Origin: Deltaproteobacteria bacterium
GTDB lineage: Bacteria; Myxococcota_A; Polyangia; HGW-17; JAJRWW01
DNA: 64,000 nucleotides
Assembly: GCA_029938605.1 (NCBI GenBank)
Contig: JAOZUO010000011.1
Coordinates: 1-64,000, forward strand
Reading direction: 5' to 3'
The notes under the pieces were generated by a model. The model searched no databases. It was not told the DNA's origin and saw only the letters and a list, made by a program, of their open reading frames with translations. Within the stretch, counting starts at the first letter, position 1; each line of letters begins with the position of its first letter. The translations under genes were made by a program, and so were the position numbers. Positions 41,715 to 51,014 of this stretch are shown one piece after another.

Positions 41715-43037
41715 ATGCTCGCCATGACCAATGACCCCGGCGACACGCCTCCTGAGAAGCCCCCTGATAAGCCCCTTGGGCGCAGCCCGTTCGTTCCACC
41801 CGACGCATCCAACGCATCCAACGCATCCGACAATGCTACGCCCGACGATGCTGTCGCCACCGGAGCACCGCCCTCGGAGCCACCGGCGCCTACTGTAGAG
41901 CCGCCGACGCCCCATGTGGAGCCGTCACCGGCGGTACCGGTGGTGGGGCACCACGCGCCAGTAGCGTACCAGCCGGCACAGTTCCCGCCCCCTGAAGACA
42001 GCTGGGCGGCACCCTATAATCCCTACGGTCCCGGGCCCCAGAATGCATCGTCCGGGCCCGAGCCCGGGTCGGGCTACGGCGGGGGCGCGCTGCCCTACGG
42101 AGGCCCCAGCTCCCAGCAACCCTATTCGGCAGTGCCGCCTCAGGCCTATTGGCCCCAGGCCGGATATGTACCTCCGCCATCTCCGCCCTTCCCTGGAGTG
42201 CTGTGGTTCAGTCTGCTGGTGCTCATAGGCTTCTTCGGCCAGATCGTCGTGGGCGCTGGAGCGGTGATGGTGCTGCTGGCAATCGGACGCCCGAACGTCA
42301 CGCCGGCAAACGCCCAGGACGTCATAAGCCAACTGCCCGTGGCCGCCTTCATGGGCGTCCTCCTCCTCGCCTCCTTGACCTGGCCGGCCGTGGCCCTGGT
42401 GACCGCCAGGGTCAAAAAAATTCTGACCCCCGACACCTTCCGGCTCCGCTGGCCGGGACTCTCGGTCTCGGTCCTGGCCGGCGTGTTGGGCCTGGCGCTG
42501 GTACCTCTGGCGCTGCTGCTCGAGAGCCTGGTGGCCCGGGTGGTTCCCCGAGGGGACAACGTCATCATCACCGTCATGGCCAAGGATCCCGGCGTGTTGG
42601 CCCTCACCCTGCTGGGCCTCACCTTGGTAGTAGCCGCGCCCGTGGGCGAGGAATTGCTCTTCCGCGGCCTGGGGTACCGGGGCATCGAGCGACGACACGG
42701 CCTCGGCCTGGGCGCCCTGGCGGTCTCTTTCATCTTCGCGGCGGTGCACATGAACGCCACGGGCTTTCTCGCCCTGTTCATGGTGTCCATGGCCCTGTGC
42801 TGGGTAACCACCAAGACCGGCTCCCTCATCCCGGCGATCCTCCTGCACGCCGCCTACAACGGGGTACAGTTCCTGATGATCCTCGCCAGCGACATCACGC
42901 CCGAGGTGGCCAAGAAGGCCGCCGAGTCCACCGACCTGGGCTTACCTCTGTGGATGTTCCCCGCCAGCCTGGTGATCTCCGGGGTGTGTCTGTTCGTCAT
43001 TGGGAAGCTTGGTGACTCAACACGCGCAGTCGACTGA
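41715..43037 (+). CDS. CPBP-family intramembrane metalloprotease with Pro-rich N-terminus
   Basis: About 440 residues. The first 150 are Pro/Ala/Tyr/Gly-rich and disordered, containing a NAS repeat from a 9 bp DNA unit (41802-41828). Then come about eight membrane helices. The CAAX-protease/bacteriocin-processing (CPBP, Abi) motifs are present: GEELLFRGLGYR (Glu about 312-313 and Arg), FAAVHMN (His about 345) and LLHAAYN (His about 377, Asn). Members cleave membrane proteins or lipoprotein-type peptides; the substrate is unknown. Start is uncertain: ATG 41715 or 41724 after GGTGGAGG. Confidence 0.85.
   Translation: MLAMTNDPGDTPPEKPPDKPLGRSPFVPPDASNASNASDNATPDDAVATGAPPSEPPAPTVEPPTPHVEPSPAVPVVGHHAPVAYQPAQFPPPEDSWAAPYNPYGPGPQNASSGPEPGSGYGGGALPYGGPSSQQPYSAVPPQAYWPQAGYVPPPSPPFPGVLWFSLLVLIGFFGQIVVGAGAVMVLLAIGRPNVTPANAQDVISQLPVAAFMGVLLLASLTWPAVALVTARVKKILTPDTFRLRWPGLSVSVLAGVLGLALVPLALLLESLVARVVPRGDNVIITVMAKDPGVLALTLLGLTLVVAAPVGEELLFRGLGYRGIERRHGLGLGALAVSFIFAAVHMNATGFLALFMVSMALCWVTTKTGSLIPAILLHAAYNGVQFLMILASDITPEVAKKAAESTDLGLPLWMFPASLVISGVCLFVIGKLGDSTRAVD
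41802..41828. repeat. 9-bp coding tandem repeat x3
   Basis: GACGCATCC followed by two AACGCATCC units encodes Asp/Asn-Ala-Ser repeats in the disordered N-terminus of the CPBP protease. Confidence 0.8.
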
Positions 43038-43082
43038 CCCCCTGCCGCTGTGGCATCCTGACCAGCACCGAAGGGAAATGCC

Positions 43083-44981
43083 ATGCAGCTCACAGTGGAC
43101 ATCGCGCGGGGAGCCCGGACTGGTCAGCGATTGACCTTCCCAAACCAGACCGTCATCTCCATCGGCCGGGACCCAGGAGCCGACGTGGTGTTGGACGCCC
43201 ACCAGGACATCCTGGCCTCCACTCGCCACGCGGAGGTGCGCCTCGGGGTCGACGGATCCATCACCTACCTCGACCTGGGCAGCTCCAACGGCTCCTTCGT
43301 GAACGGGGCACCCGTCACCACCTGCACCCTCGTCCACGGCTCCGAGGTGGAGCTCGGCGCGGGGGGACCCTTGCTCCGCTTCTATCTGGAGGAAGTGGCC
43401 GCGCCCGGGGCGGTGGTCCCCACTCCGAGTCCCGTTGCGGCCGTCCAGCCCAGCCCCACCGCGGCTGCGCCCATCGCCCCAGCAGCGGCGCCCGTCGCAG
43501 CGGCGCCCGTGCAACCGGTCACCCCCGAGGCGGACCCGGAGCACAAAGTCGGCGCGCGCACCGTGGCGCTCATCGTAGAGGACGCCATCTCCAAGGAGCG
43601 CCAATCCTCGAGCAGGCGCGAGGCCAAGCCACGGTCCACGGAGTTCTTCCGCACCATCGTAGACAAAGAGGTGCGATCCAAAAACAAGGGGCTCTTCGCC
43701 GTCATCGTCCTGCTGGGCGTTCTGCTCGTTGGCGGTCTGGCGGCCGGCGCCTGGTTGTTTGTCGGCCAGCGCAAAAAAATGCAGAAGCAGAAGGACGACC
43801 TGACCCAAAAGCTCGACACGGAGAACAAGGCGCACCAAAAGGCCCTGGCCACGTCCAAGGCCCAGACCAAAGCCCAGATGGAGAAACTGCGGGCCGAGGC
43901 CGACAAACGCCAAAAGGACCACGATGACGCCCTGACCAAGCTGCGAGCCGAGAACGAGAAGATCAAGGCCATGGCCAAAGACAAGGGGCCGCAGATCTCC
44001 AGAATGAACCGCGGCAACCTGTACCTGCTCGCCTACGGAACGCTGGACGTCCCACGGTACGCCACCTGCACCGCCTTCGCCGTGGCCAAGCGCATGTTGG
44101 CCACCAACGCCCACTGCGTGGTGGCCCTGCGCCAGGGCGCGAGCCGGGGCAGCTACTTTTACGCCGTACAGAACGAGAACCCGTCCTTCAAGGCCAAGGT
44201 GGTGTCCACCATGAAGCACGCCGGGTACCACCGGACCTTCCTGCGCCTCACCCCGGACGTGGGGCTGGTGCAGGTGGACAAGGACCTGCCCAGCCTCGTG
44301 CAGATCGCCTCGGGCGAGGAGCTCAAACAGGTGCAGCGTGGAAGCCTGATGTTCTCCTTCGGCTTCCCGGGGAGGCTGGCGGATCCGCGCAAGCCCATCG
44401 CCACCCTGGTGCATGGTCGCATCGGTCGCATGACCCGTTACGACGCCTCCATGGGGACCTTCGCGCAAAGCCAACTACTGCAGCACTCGGCCCTGTCCAT
44501 GGGCGGCGCCTCGGGGAGCCCGCTTTTCAACGACGCCGGTAAGGTCATCGGCGTACACGCCGGCAGCTACACCTCCCGGTCGAGCTCCACCTTCTTCGAT
44601 CCCTCCACGCGCACGCCCAAACGCATCATGATGGCGCGCCGCCTCGGCTACAAGTTCGGAATCCGCATCGACGCCCTGTCGGTCATCCTCACCAAGCCGC
44701 GCTGGGAGAAGCTCGAGAGCAAGGGGCAGTTCACCGCGGTCAAGTCCATCCCTCCGGAACTGCTGCGTGTGAACTGCAAGGCCTACGCCCGTAAATTCTC
44801 CACCTGCTCCAAGGGCAAGGTGGTCCGCGCCACCACACAGCGCCGCTGCGACATCTCCAAGAAGATCCTCACCCACTCCTCGGTCTTCTACCTCCGCTTC
44901 GCCAAGTGCATCCTCGCGGTCCGAGGCTGCTCCCGCACCAAGCTCAGCAAGTGCATCACCGCCGCCAATCCGAAGAAATAG
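43083..44981 (+). CDS. FHA-domain transmembrane trypsin-like serine protease
   Basis: 632 residues. An N-terminal FHA domain (about 22-98; SIGRDPGADVVL, STRHAEV, LGSSNGSFVNG) binds phosphothreonine. A Pro/Ala linker, a transmembrane helix (about 203-228) and a Lys/Gln coiled coil (about 229-300) follow. The C-terminal protease domain (about 315-520) has trypsin-like catalytic residues: His about 343 in TNAHCV, Asp about 392 in TPDVGLVQVD and Ser about 477 in GGASGSPLFN. The last 80 residues hold several Cys. The FHA part lies inside and the protease outside the membrane, so phosphorylation by Ser/Thr kinases could control extracytoplasmic proteolysis (inference). ATG 43083 follows AGGGAAATGCC. 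Confidence 0.88.
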   Translation: MQLTVDIARGARTGQRLTFPNQTVISIGRDPGADVVLDAHQDILASTRHAEVRLGVDGSITYLDLGSSNGSFVNGAPVTTCTLVHGSEVELGAGGPLLRFYLEEVAAPGAVVPTPSPVAAVQPSPTAAAPIAPAAAPVAAAPVQPVTPEADPEHKVGARTVALIVEDAISKERQSSSRREAKPRSTEFFRTIVDKEVRSKNKGLFAVIVLLGVLLVGGLAAGAWLFVGQRKKMQKQKDDLTQKLDTENKAHQKALATSKAQTKAQMEKLRAEADKRQKDHDDALTKLRAENEKIKAMAKDKGPQISRMNRGNLYLLAYGTLDVPRYATCTAFAVAKRMLATNAHCVVALRQGASRGSYFYAVQNENPSFKAKVVSTMKHAGYHRTFLRLTPDVGLVQVDKDLPSLVQIASGEELKQVQRGSLMFSFGFPGRLADPRKPIATLVHGRIGRMTRYDASMGTFAQSQLLQHSALSMGGASGSPLFNDAGKVIGVHAGSYTSRSSSTFFDPSTRTPKRIMMARRLGYKFGIRIDALSVILTKPRWEKLESKGQFTAVKSIPPELLRVNCKAYARKFSTCSKGKVVRATTQRRCDISKKILTHSSVFYLRFAKCILAVRGCSRTKLSKCITAANPKK

Positions 44982-45017
44982 CCGAGGTGCCGTTATGCCG
45001 CTCGCTCAGCGTCCCCG

Positions 45018-45725
45018 CTAGGGAACCGTAAAAATCCGGTCGGGATTGAACTCTTCGATGACGTCTCTGCTGGCCATGGCGACGGGCACGGCTATGGCGG
45101 TCACCAGGGCCACCAGGCCACCGACGGCCGAGGCCCATACCCACCACTTCTCGTACCATTTTTTCGGCGGCACCTTGGGAATCAACGGGTTGATGTCGTC
45201 GGGCAGGGACTTGAGCTGCACAATGATCTTGCGCTGAATCCCCGCCACGATCTGGAACTTCCGGATGGCGTCGTAAAACCCGATGTGGGCAATACGCATC
45301 GTGTGCTTGCCCGCCTTGATCTCCAAGCCCCGCAAGGGCGTCTTGCCCACGAACTTGCCGTCCAGATACACCCGGGAGCCGCCGGGGCTCGTGAGCAGGG
45401 TCACCACTCCGGCGATGGGCAGCAGGTCCACCTCCAGCCGTACCCGCCGTCCGCGGCGGACCCGGATGGTCTCCATGTACTGGGTGTGACCCGGCTTGGT
45501 CACCTTGACCGTGTGCTGACCGGGCATGAGCCGGATGGCATTCCCCATGGGGACGGAGCCCACCTCGTCGCCATCAATAAAAATCTTGGCGCCCTTGGTG
45601 GTGGACTCGATCATCAGCGTCCCGGTGATACGCCGCCGGCGCCTACGCCGTGCGTCGGCGTCCAAGGTCATGGACAGGACGACCACCACCCCGAAAAACA
45701 GCATGAGAAAGGACTTGGCCCGCAT
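45018..45725 (-). CDS. Double PEGA-domain membrane protein
   Basis: 235 residues. A signal peptide or anchor (about 6-26) is followed by a run of seven Arg, two PEGA domains (about 34-105 and 106-175; KGAKIFIDGDEVGSVPMGN and GGSRVYLDGKFVGKTPLRG), and a C-terminal membrane helix (about 199-222). It is probably anchored in the envelope with the PEGA domains in the periplasm. Its function is unknown; PEGA proteins recur three times in this window. It is transcribed from the minus strand, convergent with the FHA-protease gene. Confidence 0.8.
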   Translation of the reverse strand: MRAKSFLMLFFGVVVVLSMTLDADARRRRRRRITGTLMIESTTKGAKIFIDGDEVGSVPMGNAIRLMPGQHTVKVTKPGHTQYMETIRVRRGRRVRLEVDLLPIAGVVTLLTSPGGSRVYLDGKFVGKTPLRGLEIKAGKHTMRIAHIGFYDAIRKFQIVAGIQRKIIVQLKSLPDDINPLIPKVPPKKWYEKWWVWASAVGGLVALVTAIAVPVAMASRDVIEEFNPDRIFTVP

Positions 45726-45815
45726 GGGCTCAGTGTATCGCTAAACGCCCAGTGAGTCACCCTCCGGGCTGACCTTGTTTCACTGGTTTTCGTGAAATGG
45801 CTAGGGAGGGGGTCC

Positions 45816-46997
45816 CTAGTCGCCGCGTCGCCTCAGTAGAATAAGCAGGTTTTTCTTCGCCACGCGGTTATTCGGCTCGCCCAGGAGGATCGCCTTGAGC
45901 ACCTCGATGGCGCCATCCAGCTTCTTGTTCTTCACCAACGGCCCGACGTAGCCTCCCAGCAGACCGGCCATGGATCGCTTGGCCCGCACCGCTTTGACGA
46001 TGAGCTTGGTGCCCCGTTTCGTCTTGCCGTCAAACAGCAGGGACACGCCGTAGGAGATCTGCAGCAGCCCGAGCTCCGGCTTAAGGGCGTAGGCCTCCTT
46101 GAGGGGCTGGAGGGACTGGCGGAACTTCTTGAGCCGCAACAGGGCGAGCCCCAGATTTACCCGCACGCCCACGCCCTTTTTGACCACCTTGGCAGCGCGC
46201 CGAAGGTACGGCAGGGCCTGTTTGACCTTGCCCTTGCGCATGAACATCCCGCCCAGGTTGGCCAGCGCCAACCCGTGGTTGGGATCGGCGGCCAATGCTT
46301 TTTTCAGAGCGGCGGCGGCCGCGGAGCTCTTCTTCTTTCGCATGAGCAGGTACCCGATGCGCGCCCACACCTCGGCCGTGGCGTGGCCGGCTTTGACCGC
46401 CGCGCGGTAGGACTTCAGGGCCAGATCGGGCTGGCCTCGCCGCAGGGAGACCACCGCCCGCAGGGTGTGCACCCGCCCGGGCATCTTGCCGATCTTCACC
46501 GCCTCGACCAGGGCCTTCTCCGCCGCCTCGTACTGCTTGGTATGGATCAGGGTCAGCGCGTGATTGTACTGGCACTCGAAGTGATCCGGCTTTACCTCCG
46601 CCGCCCGCCCGAACCACTTGGCCGCCTCGGCGAAGTTCTTACGCGCCATGTACAGCCGCCCCAGGTTGAACCGCGGCTGAAAGTAGGCGTGGTCGATGGC
46701 CGCGGCGTTCCGGTAGTAGTTGATCGCCTCGTCCAGCTTTCCGGACTTATGCAGCAAAAAAGCCAGCTCGAACTGCAGCCGAGCCTTGCTGGGGTCCTTC
46801 TTGATGGCGGCACGCAGCGTCTCGATAGTGACGCCGTCCTTGCCGGTCACCGCCCGTCGACGCTCTGGCGGCGCGGTGCCACCCGGACCCGGCCGGGCGG
46901 TGTTCCTGGGCGTTTGCGAATCGGTCTTGGGTCCACAGCCACTGATCACGAACAAGGCCGCGATGCCCGCAGCCACCCAACAGCGGTACAACAGCAT
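45816..46997 (-). CDS. TPR lipoprotein
   Basis: 393 residues. The signal peptide ends VISGC (lipobox, Cys21). Nine to ten TPR units run from about 50 to 380, with consensus-like elements such as GKLDEAINYYRNAAAIDHAY, YFQPRFNLGRLYMARKNFAE and HGLALANLGGMFMRKGKVKQ. TPR lipoproteins of this kind scaffold envelope complexes or assist outer-membrane assembly. ATG 46997 is preceded by AGGAGAAAAT. It stands alone with gaps of 90 and 57 bases to its neighbours in the same orientation. Confidence 0.85.
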   Translation of the reverse strand: MLLYRCWVAAGIAALFVISGCGPKTDSQTPRNTARPGPGGTAPPERRRAVTGKDGVTIETLRAAIKKDPSKARLQFELAFLLHKSGKLDEAINYYRNAAAIDHAYFQPRFNLGRLYMARKNFAEAAKWFGRAAEVKPDHFECQYNHALTLIHTKQYEAAEKALVEAVKIGKMPGRVHTLRAVVSLRRGQPDLALKSYRAAVKAGHATAEVWARIGYLLMRKKKSSAAAAALKKALAADPNHGLALANLGGMFMRKGKVKQALPYLRRAAKVVKKGVGVRVNLGLALLRLKKFRQSLQPLKEAYALKPELGLLQISYGVSLLFDGKTKRGTKLIVKAVRAKRSMAGLLGGYVGPLVKNKKLDGAIEVLKAILLGEPNNRVAKKNLLILLRRRGD

Positions 46998-47054
46998 ATT
47001 TTCTCCTAAGGACTATGGCCCCCAACCGATACCGATAGCGGCTACCGCCTGCGG

Positions 47055-47579
47055 CTATTTCTCGATCTTGGCCTTGATGAAGGATTTGATCTCCCGCAGC
47101 GCGCGGTCCCCGTCAGTAATGGGCTTGGGCGCGAAGGAGTCGAGCTCGTCACCCAGCTCGCGTGTGAACTGCTTGTAGGTCTCGCCGTCGTCGAGGACCT
47201 TGTCCGCCGTGCGACCACGGACCGGATCGTCGGGCAGCCCCTTCACGTAGTCCACCAGCCCGGGATACAGGTCCCCCAGGTAGTCCTTCACCGGGCCCAG
47301 AGAGTCTCCGAGCGCCTGTACGTCCGGAGCGTCCGCCCCCAGGTTCGCCTCCGCCGAGGCGATGCGCAGCACAAAGACGTCGTCCACCACGCCGACCCCC
47401 GTGAGGTAGTCAGGCACGATGTCGATCTTGCGGAGCAGATAGGCCAGCCCGCCGACCAGGATCAGCTTCGCCTCCCGAGACGTCCCCTCGGCGTCCACTG
47501 CGGCCTGCAGGGCCCTGGTGTCCTCGGGCAGGGAGTTGACCCAACCGCCAAACAGTTCGATGAGTTCTTCGTTTGTCAT
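47055..47579 (-). CDS. DUF1232 (YkvA-type) protein
   Basis: 174 residues. The DUF1232 signature KIDIVPDYLTGVGVVDDVFVL lies at about 51-71, with flanking short hydrophobic helices. The family is small membrane-associated proteins of unknown biochemical role. The C-terminal 100 residues are acidic and helical, ending in a Lys-rich tail. ATG 47579 follows GGAGAGGCTGAT; a further ten codons upstream are open but less likely. A promoter with a palindromic spacer lies upstream. Confidence 0.75.
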   Translation of the reverse strand: MTNEELIELFGGWVNSLPEDTRALQAAVDAEGTSREAKLILVGGLAYLLRKIDIVPDYLTGVGVVDDVFVLRIASAEANLGADAPDVQALGDSLGPVKDYLGDLYPGLVDYVKGLPDDPVRGRTADKVLDDGETYKQFTRELGDELDSFAPKPITDGDRALREIKSFIKAKIEK

Positions 47580-47608
47580 ATCAGCCTCTCCGGGTTCACG
47601 AAAGCGCA

Positions 47609-47638
47609 ATGGTACGGGTGACGGTTCACCCGAGTCAA
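47609..47638 (-). promoter_or_regulatory. Promoter with palindromic spacer upstream of the DUF1232 gene
   Basis: On the minus strand TTGACT (47638-47633), an 18-base spacer and TACCAT (47614-47609) resemble a sigma70 promoter. The spacer contains GGGTGA-CGGT-TCACCC (47616-47631), which could be a repressor site or the terminator hairpin of the upstream MopE-repeat gene. Confidence 0.35.
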
Positions 47639-47664
47639 CTCAATTATTGGGACCTGGTGTAGCA

Positions 47665-47707
47665 GGACTTTGGGGCTTTGGGACTTTGGGGCTTTGGGGC
47701 TTTGGGG
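47665..47707. repeat. CTTTGGGG tandem run
   Basis: About five imperfect 8-9 bp units of the CTTTGGGGC type lie in the gap just beyond the stop of the MopE-repeat gene. Confidence 0.8.
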
Positions 47708-47718
47708 ACCCCTTGAGG

Positions 47719-49110
47719 TTACTTGACAGTGCCGGGGCCGTCGATGGGCACGGTCTGCCAGCGGAAGTTGTCGATGACCACCGCGGAATCCAGAACGCCG
47801 TCCCCTTCGTCATGCACCGAGAAGGTGAGGGTGACGTCCTCGCCGGGGGACAGCGGCGAGGTGGTCCGCAGCCAGCCCGTGGTCGATCCCTGGAACGCCG
47901 GACAGGGGTTGGGGACCGTGCAGCCCGGGACCCCATCGCCGAGACCACACATGGGCATGGACTCGGACAACTCGTACCCCGTACCGGTGATCGACACCGA
48001 CCAGGTGGGTGCGGGCTCGAAGAAGCCGTTGTTCACGGTGATCTCGTTTTGCTGATTGTCGAAGCTGATGTTGGTCCGCTGACCCCCGTTGAGCTGGGGC
48101 TCGTTGTCCACCAGCGCGTAGAAGGTGTCATTGAACTGCGAGCAGACCCACTCGGGATACTCCGAAGAGAAGAAGATGAAATCGAAGCTGAAGCCCGTCA
48201 CATTGATGGGCACCCTGAGCGTAACGATGAACTGGGTCAGGTCGTGAATATCGGCGCCGTCCTGACCGGACGTGGGCGCCGGGTCCGCCTCCGAGATGCC
48301 GAGATCCGAGTCCCAGCTCCCCTGGGGATCGGGGTCTAAGGCCACTCCGGAGGACAGATAAGCCCACTTGCAGTTCTGGGTGGGCAGGCCGTCGTCAGGT
48401 TGGGTGGACAGCCGCGGCACGATGGCCCCCCAGGTGTCGTAGACGCCATAGGCGACGGGGTCACCGCTCAACGTGGCGCTCTGGATGATGGCCGAATTGC
48501 ACAGCCCCATGGCCTTGAGCATCTGCTGCTCCATGGGCTCTCCCCCAGGCTCGCCACCACAGTCGCAACCCACCTCCTCCTCGTCAATGCCGCCATCGCA
48601 GTCGTTATCAATGCCGTCGGTGGGATCCTCGATGGAGGCCGGGCCGATGAGGATGTTGTTGTCGTTGCAGTCCGGGTGGACGTCACAGGGACCGAAGCCG
48701 TCGCCGTCCTGGTCGGTCTCCTCGGCGTCAATGAGCCCGTTGCAGTTATTGTCAATGTTGTCGTAGCAGTCCTCGCGGGCCATGGGATTGATGGCCGGAT
48801 CCCCGTCGTTACAGTCACCGTTGACCATTCCGAAGCCGTCTCCGTCCAGATCGTCATCGATGAGGCCATCGCAGTTGTTGTCCACGCCGTCGACCACCTC
48901 CACGGCGTTGGGATGGATGCTGGGATCGTTGTCGTCACAGTCCCCGGCGGTCTCGGAAAATCCGTCTCCGTCGTCGTCCACCTGATCGGAGGTGTTCTGG
49001 TTACCCCCAAAGTTCGGATCCACCGGCCCGCAGCCGCCCCACGCCAGGGCGACAACCATCAGCACAACGAGAAGCAACCCGAAATCAACATACATTCTCG
49101 ACCGTTTCAT
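47719..49110 (-). CDS. Lipoprotein with MopE-type metal-binding repeats and a choice-of-anchor-like domain
   Basis: 463 residues. The signal peptide ends AWGGC (lipobox, Cys about 27). Residues about 40-175 contain four repeats of the putative metal-binding type (DxDGDGF...DCDDNDPSIHPNA...DGVDNNCDGLIDDD). Each is rich in Asp/Asn and paired Cys and probably binds calcium. The C-terminal half has FFSSEYPEWVCSQFNDTFYA and a beta-sandwich resembling choice-of-anchor L domains of surface proteins. It is probably exposed on the cell surface. ATG 49110 follows GGAGAGATTC. It is common in Myxococcota-like genomes. Confidence 0.85.
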   Translation of the reverse strand: MKRSRMYVDFGLLLVVLMVVALAWGGCGPVDPNFGGNQNTSDQVDDDGDGFSETAGDCDDNDPSIHPNAVEVVDGVDNNCDGLIDDDLDGDGFGMVNGDCNDGDPAINPMAREDCYDNIDNNCNGLIDAEETDQDGDGFGPCDVHPDCNDNNILIGPASIEDPTDGIDNDCDGGIDEEEVGCDCGGEPGGEPMEQQMLKAMGLCNSAIIQSATLSGDPVAYGVYDTWGAIVPRLSTQPDDGLPTQNCKWAYLSSGVALDPDPQGSWDSDLGISEADPAPTSGQDGADIHDLTQFIVTLRVPINVTGFSFDFIFFSSEYPEWVCSQFNDTFYALVDNEPQLNGGQRTNISFDNQQNEITVNNGFFEPAPTWSVSITGTGYELSESMPMCGLGDGVPGCTVPNPCPAFQGSTTGWLRTTSPLSPGEDVTLTFSVHDEGDGVLDSAVVIDNFRWQTVPIDGPGTVK

Positions 49111-49255
49111 GAATCTCTCCAACTACAAGGGGCGCAATGCGCCAACAAACCTATCGGCCCTTCCAACTATACCCCTGCCAAGACAACGATCACAATTGGT
49201 TTCTCTAAACCAGGTATCGAGCCCTAGCCTTAGCCTTGGCCCTGTGGTGTTAGGC

Positions 49256-49876
49256 TTACTTCTTGGCCAGGTCGGTACGAATGGCGCCTGTGATGCTGAC
49301 CAGCTCCCGGTTCAGCTCGGCGCGAATCATCTGCGTCAACACAGAGACCACCGCCTCGGGGGTCCTGGTCTTCACCCGCTGCTTGCGGTCGAAACGCATG
49401 CGCCAGACCACCTTGTTGTCCGAGGCGCGGTGTAGCCGCAAGTGGAGCGCCACCCGGGCCGACCACCGCTCGCGCTTCGCTCCCTCCTCCACCTGCTCCA
49501 GGGCCATGATCCGACCGCGCAGAATGTAATTGGGCAGCGGCTGCGGGGCCACGGTGACCAACCGAAAGCGGTGGGTCACCCGCAGGTATCGCTGCACGGC
49601 CGCGGTGAGCAGCCGTCCGGGTTTGGTCACCCACTGCCGAAAGCGGTAGTGGCGCAACTGCACCGGAGAGATGCGGTAGACGATGCGCAGGTGGTCATAG
49701 CCCGGATCCACGTCCAGCCCTTCCACCTGGATCACCACCGGGAGGGGCTCGCCCCCAGACGGCTGTACCTGCTGCCACAGGGGGACCCAGAAGTACTGCA
49801 TGGTGGGCGGCTTACTACTCCCGAAACAGCCCGAAGCCAAGGCGCCGAATAGTACAACTGTCAGCAGCTTCTTCAT
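49256..49876 (-). CDS. PqiC/ABC-transport auxiliary-like lipoprotein
   Basis: 206 residues. The signal peptide ends ALASGC (lipobox, Cys17). The mature domain alternates strands and helices as in the auxiliary lipoproteins of MCE transporters (PqiC/YmbA type), with the VEGLDVDPGYDHLRIVYRIS segment, VQRYLRVTHRFRLV and a late VSVLTQMIRAELNRE helix. It probably sits in the outer membrane as the lipid-acceptor end of the neighbouring MlaD-like machine. ATG 49876 overlaps the MlaD-like stop by four bases. Confidence 0.7.
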   Translation of the reverse strand: MKKLLTVVLFGALASGCFGSSKPPTMQYFWVPLWQQVQPSGGEPLPVVIQVEGLDVDPGYDHLRIVYRISPVQLRHYRFRQWVTKPGRLLTAAVQRYLRVTHRFRLVTVAPQPLPNYILRGRIMALEQVEEGAKRERWSARVALHLRLHRASDNKVVWRMRFDRKQRVKTRTPEAVVSVLTQMIRAELNRELVSITGAIRTDLAKK

Positions 49877-50931
49877 TTCGGTAGCTTCCGCCCCCGCAGG
49901 GTGCTCGGTCGGAGCAGCGCCGCGGGATTCTCCCGGATGGTCCGGGAAAACTCTTCCAGGTGCTCAGCGGCGTTACGCATGGCCTTGGCGATGGGCTTGA
50001 TGTTGCCCTTGATGTGCCCCACCGACGACCGCATGTCGGTGAGCAGCAACTGCAGCGCGAGGAGGGAGCGCCTCGCCTGGGAGATGGAGGCCGTGACGTC
50101 CTTGGACAAAAGGCGTTTCTCCACGTTGCCCATGGACCGCTCCAGTTTACTCAGGGTCTTGGCCAGCCGCCCACGCTTGCCCAGCAGCCCTCGCGCGTCC
50201 TCGATGGCGCCCCGGCCGGTGATCAGCGTAGCCCGGAGCTGGCGCCCCGTCTCCACCACCACGTCGTCGACGTGCCGCACAGACCTCCGCAAGGTGTACG
50301 AGGAGCGCTCGAAGTTGCGCAGGGTGCGCTTGAGGGCCGGACGGGCGTCTGTGACCAGCAGGGTGATGGCCTCCAAGGCCAGCCTGCCCGAGTCCAGGAA
50401 CATGCGCGCGCTGGTCACCAACCCCATGAGCTCGGCGCGGTTCTCCTTCTTGGTCACCGTGAGCAGGTTCCGCACCAGCTTCTCGGTCATGATGGCGATG
50501 TCGGTGGCCTTGCCCGTGATCTGCTGAAGCTGGCTCTTACCCGTGGCCAGGGTGGCCCCCGGCTTCAATAGCTCCTTGGAGGAGCCCGACTGGATCTCGA
50601 TGTACTTGATCCCGGTGATGCCGTGGCTCGCCAGGATGGCTTTGGAGTCCTTGGGAATGGGCGTACCCTTGTTCAGGGCGATGCCCACCCGCACGATATC
50701 GAACCGCTTGGGATCGATCTCGATGGACTGTACTCGTCCCACCCGCACCCCTCGCAACGACACCTTGGCCCCGGGATTCAGCCCCGAAACGGAATCCTTG
50801 AACTCGACGTCGTAGGTGTCGTACTTGCGGAACAGGCTGAGCCCAGCCAACAGAGCCACGCCCCCGCCAATGAGCACCAGGCCCATGAGCAAAAACAGTC
50901 CCAGGCGGACTTTTTGTGTGCGAGTCAGCAT
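49873..50931 (-). CDS. mlaD: MlaD-like MCE-domain protein
   Basis: 352 residues. An N-terminal helix (about 9-32) anchors it in the inner membrane. The MCE domain (about 38-118; YDVEFKDSVSGLNPGAKVSLRGVRVGRV) forms the hexameric lipid-channel ring of Mla/Mce systems. A long helical, Leu/Arg-rich tail (about 130-350) is like that of needle-type MCE proteins. It is coupled to the downstream PqiC-like lipoprotein and lies 83 bases after the MlaF-like ATPase. It carries phospholipids between membranes by family knowledge. Confidence 0.85.
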   Translation of the reverse strand: MLTRTQKVRLGLFLLMGLVLIGGGVALLAGLSLFRKYDTYDVEFKDSVSGLNPGAKVSLRGVRVGRVQSIEIDPKRFDIVRVGIALNKGTPIPKDSKAILASHGITGIKYIEIQSGSSKELLKPGATLATGKSQLQQITGKATDIAIMTEKLVRNLLTVTKKENRAELMGLVTSARMFLDSGRLALEAITLLVTDARPALKRTLRNFERSSYTLRRSVRHVDDVVVETGRQLRATLITGRGAIEDARGLLGKRGRLAKTLSKLERSMGNVEKRLLSKDVTASISQARRSLLALQLLLTDMRSSVGHIKGNIKPIAKAMRNAAEHLEEFSRTIRENPAALLRPSTLRGRKLPK

Positions 50932-51014
50932 CCGAAACGCTCAATGTCGGTGGGTTTGACCAATGAGACCACCGTGGTGGTTGTATTATACCAGGCCAAC
51001 CCCCCAGGAGCGAA

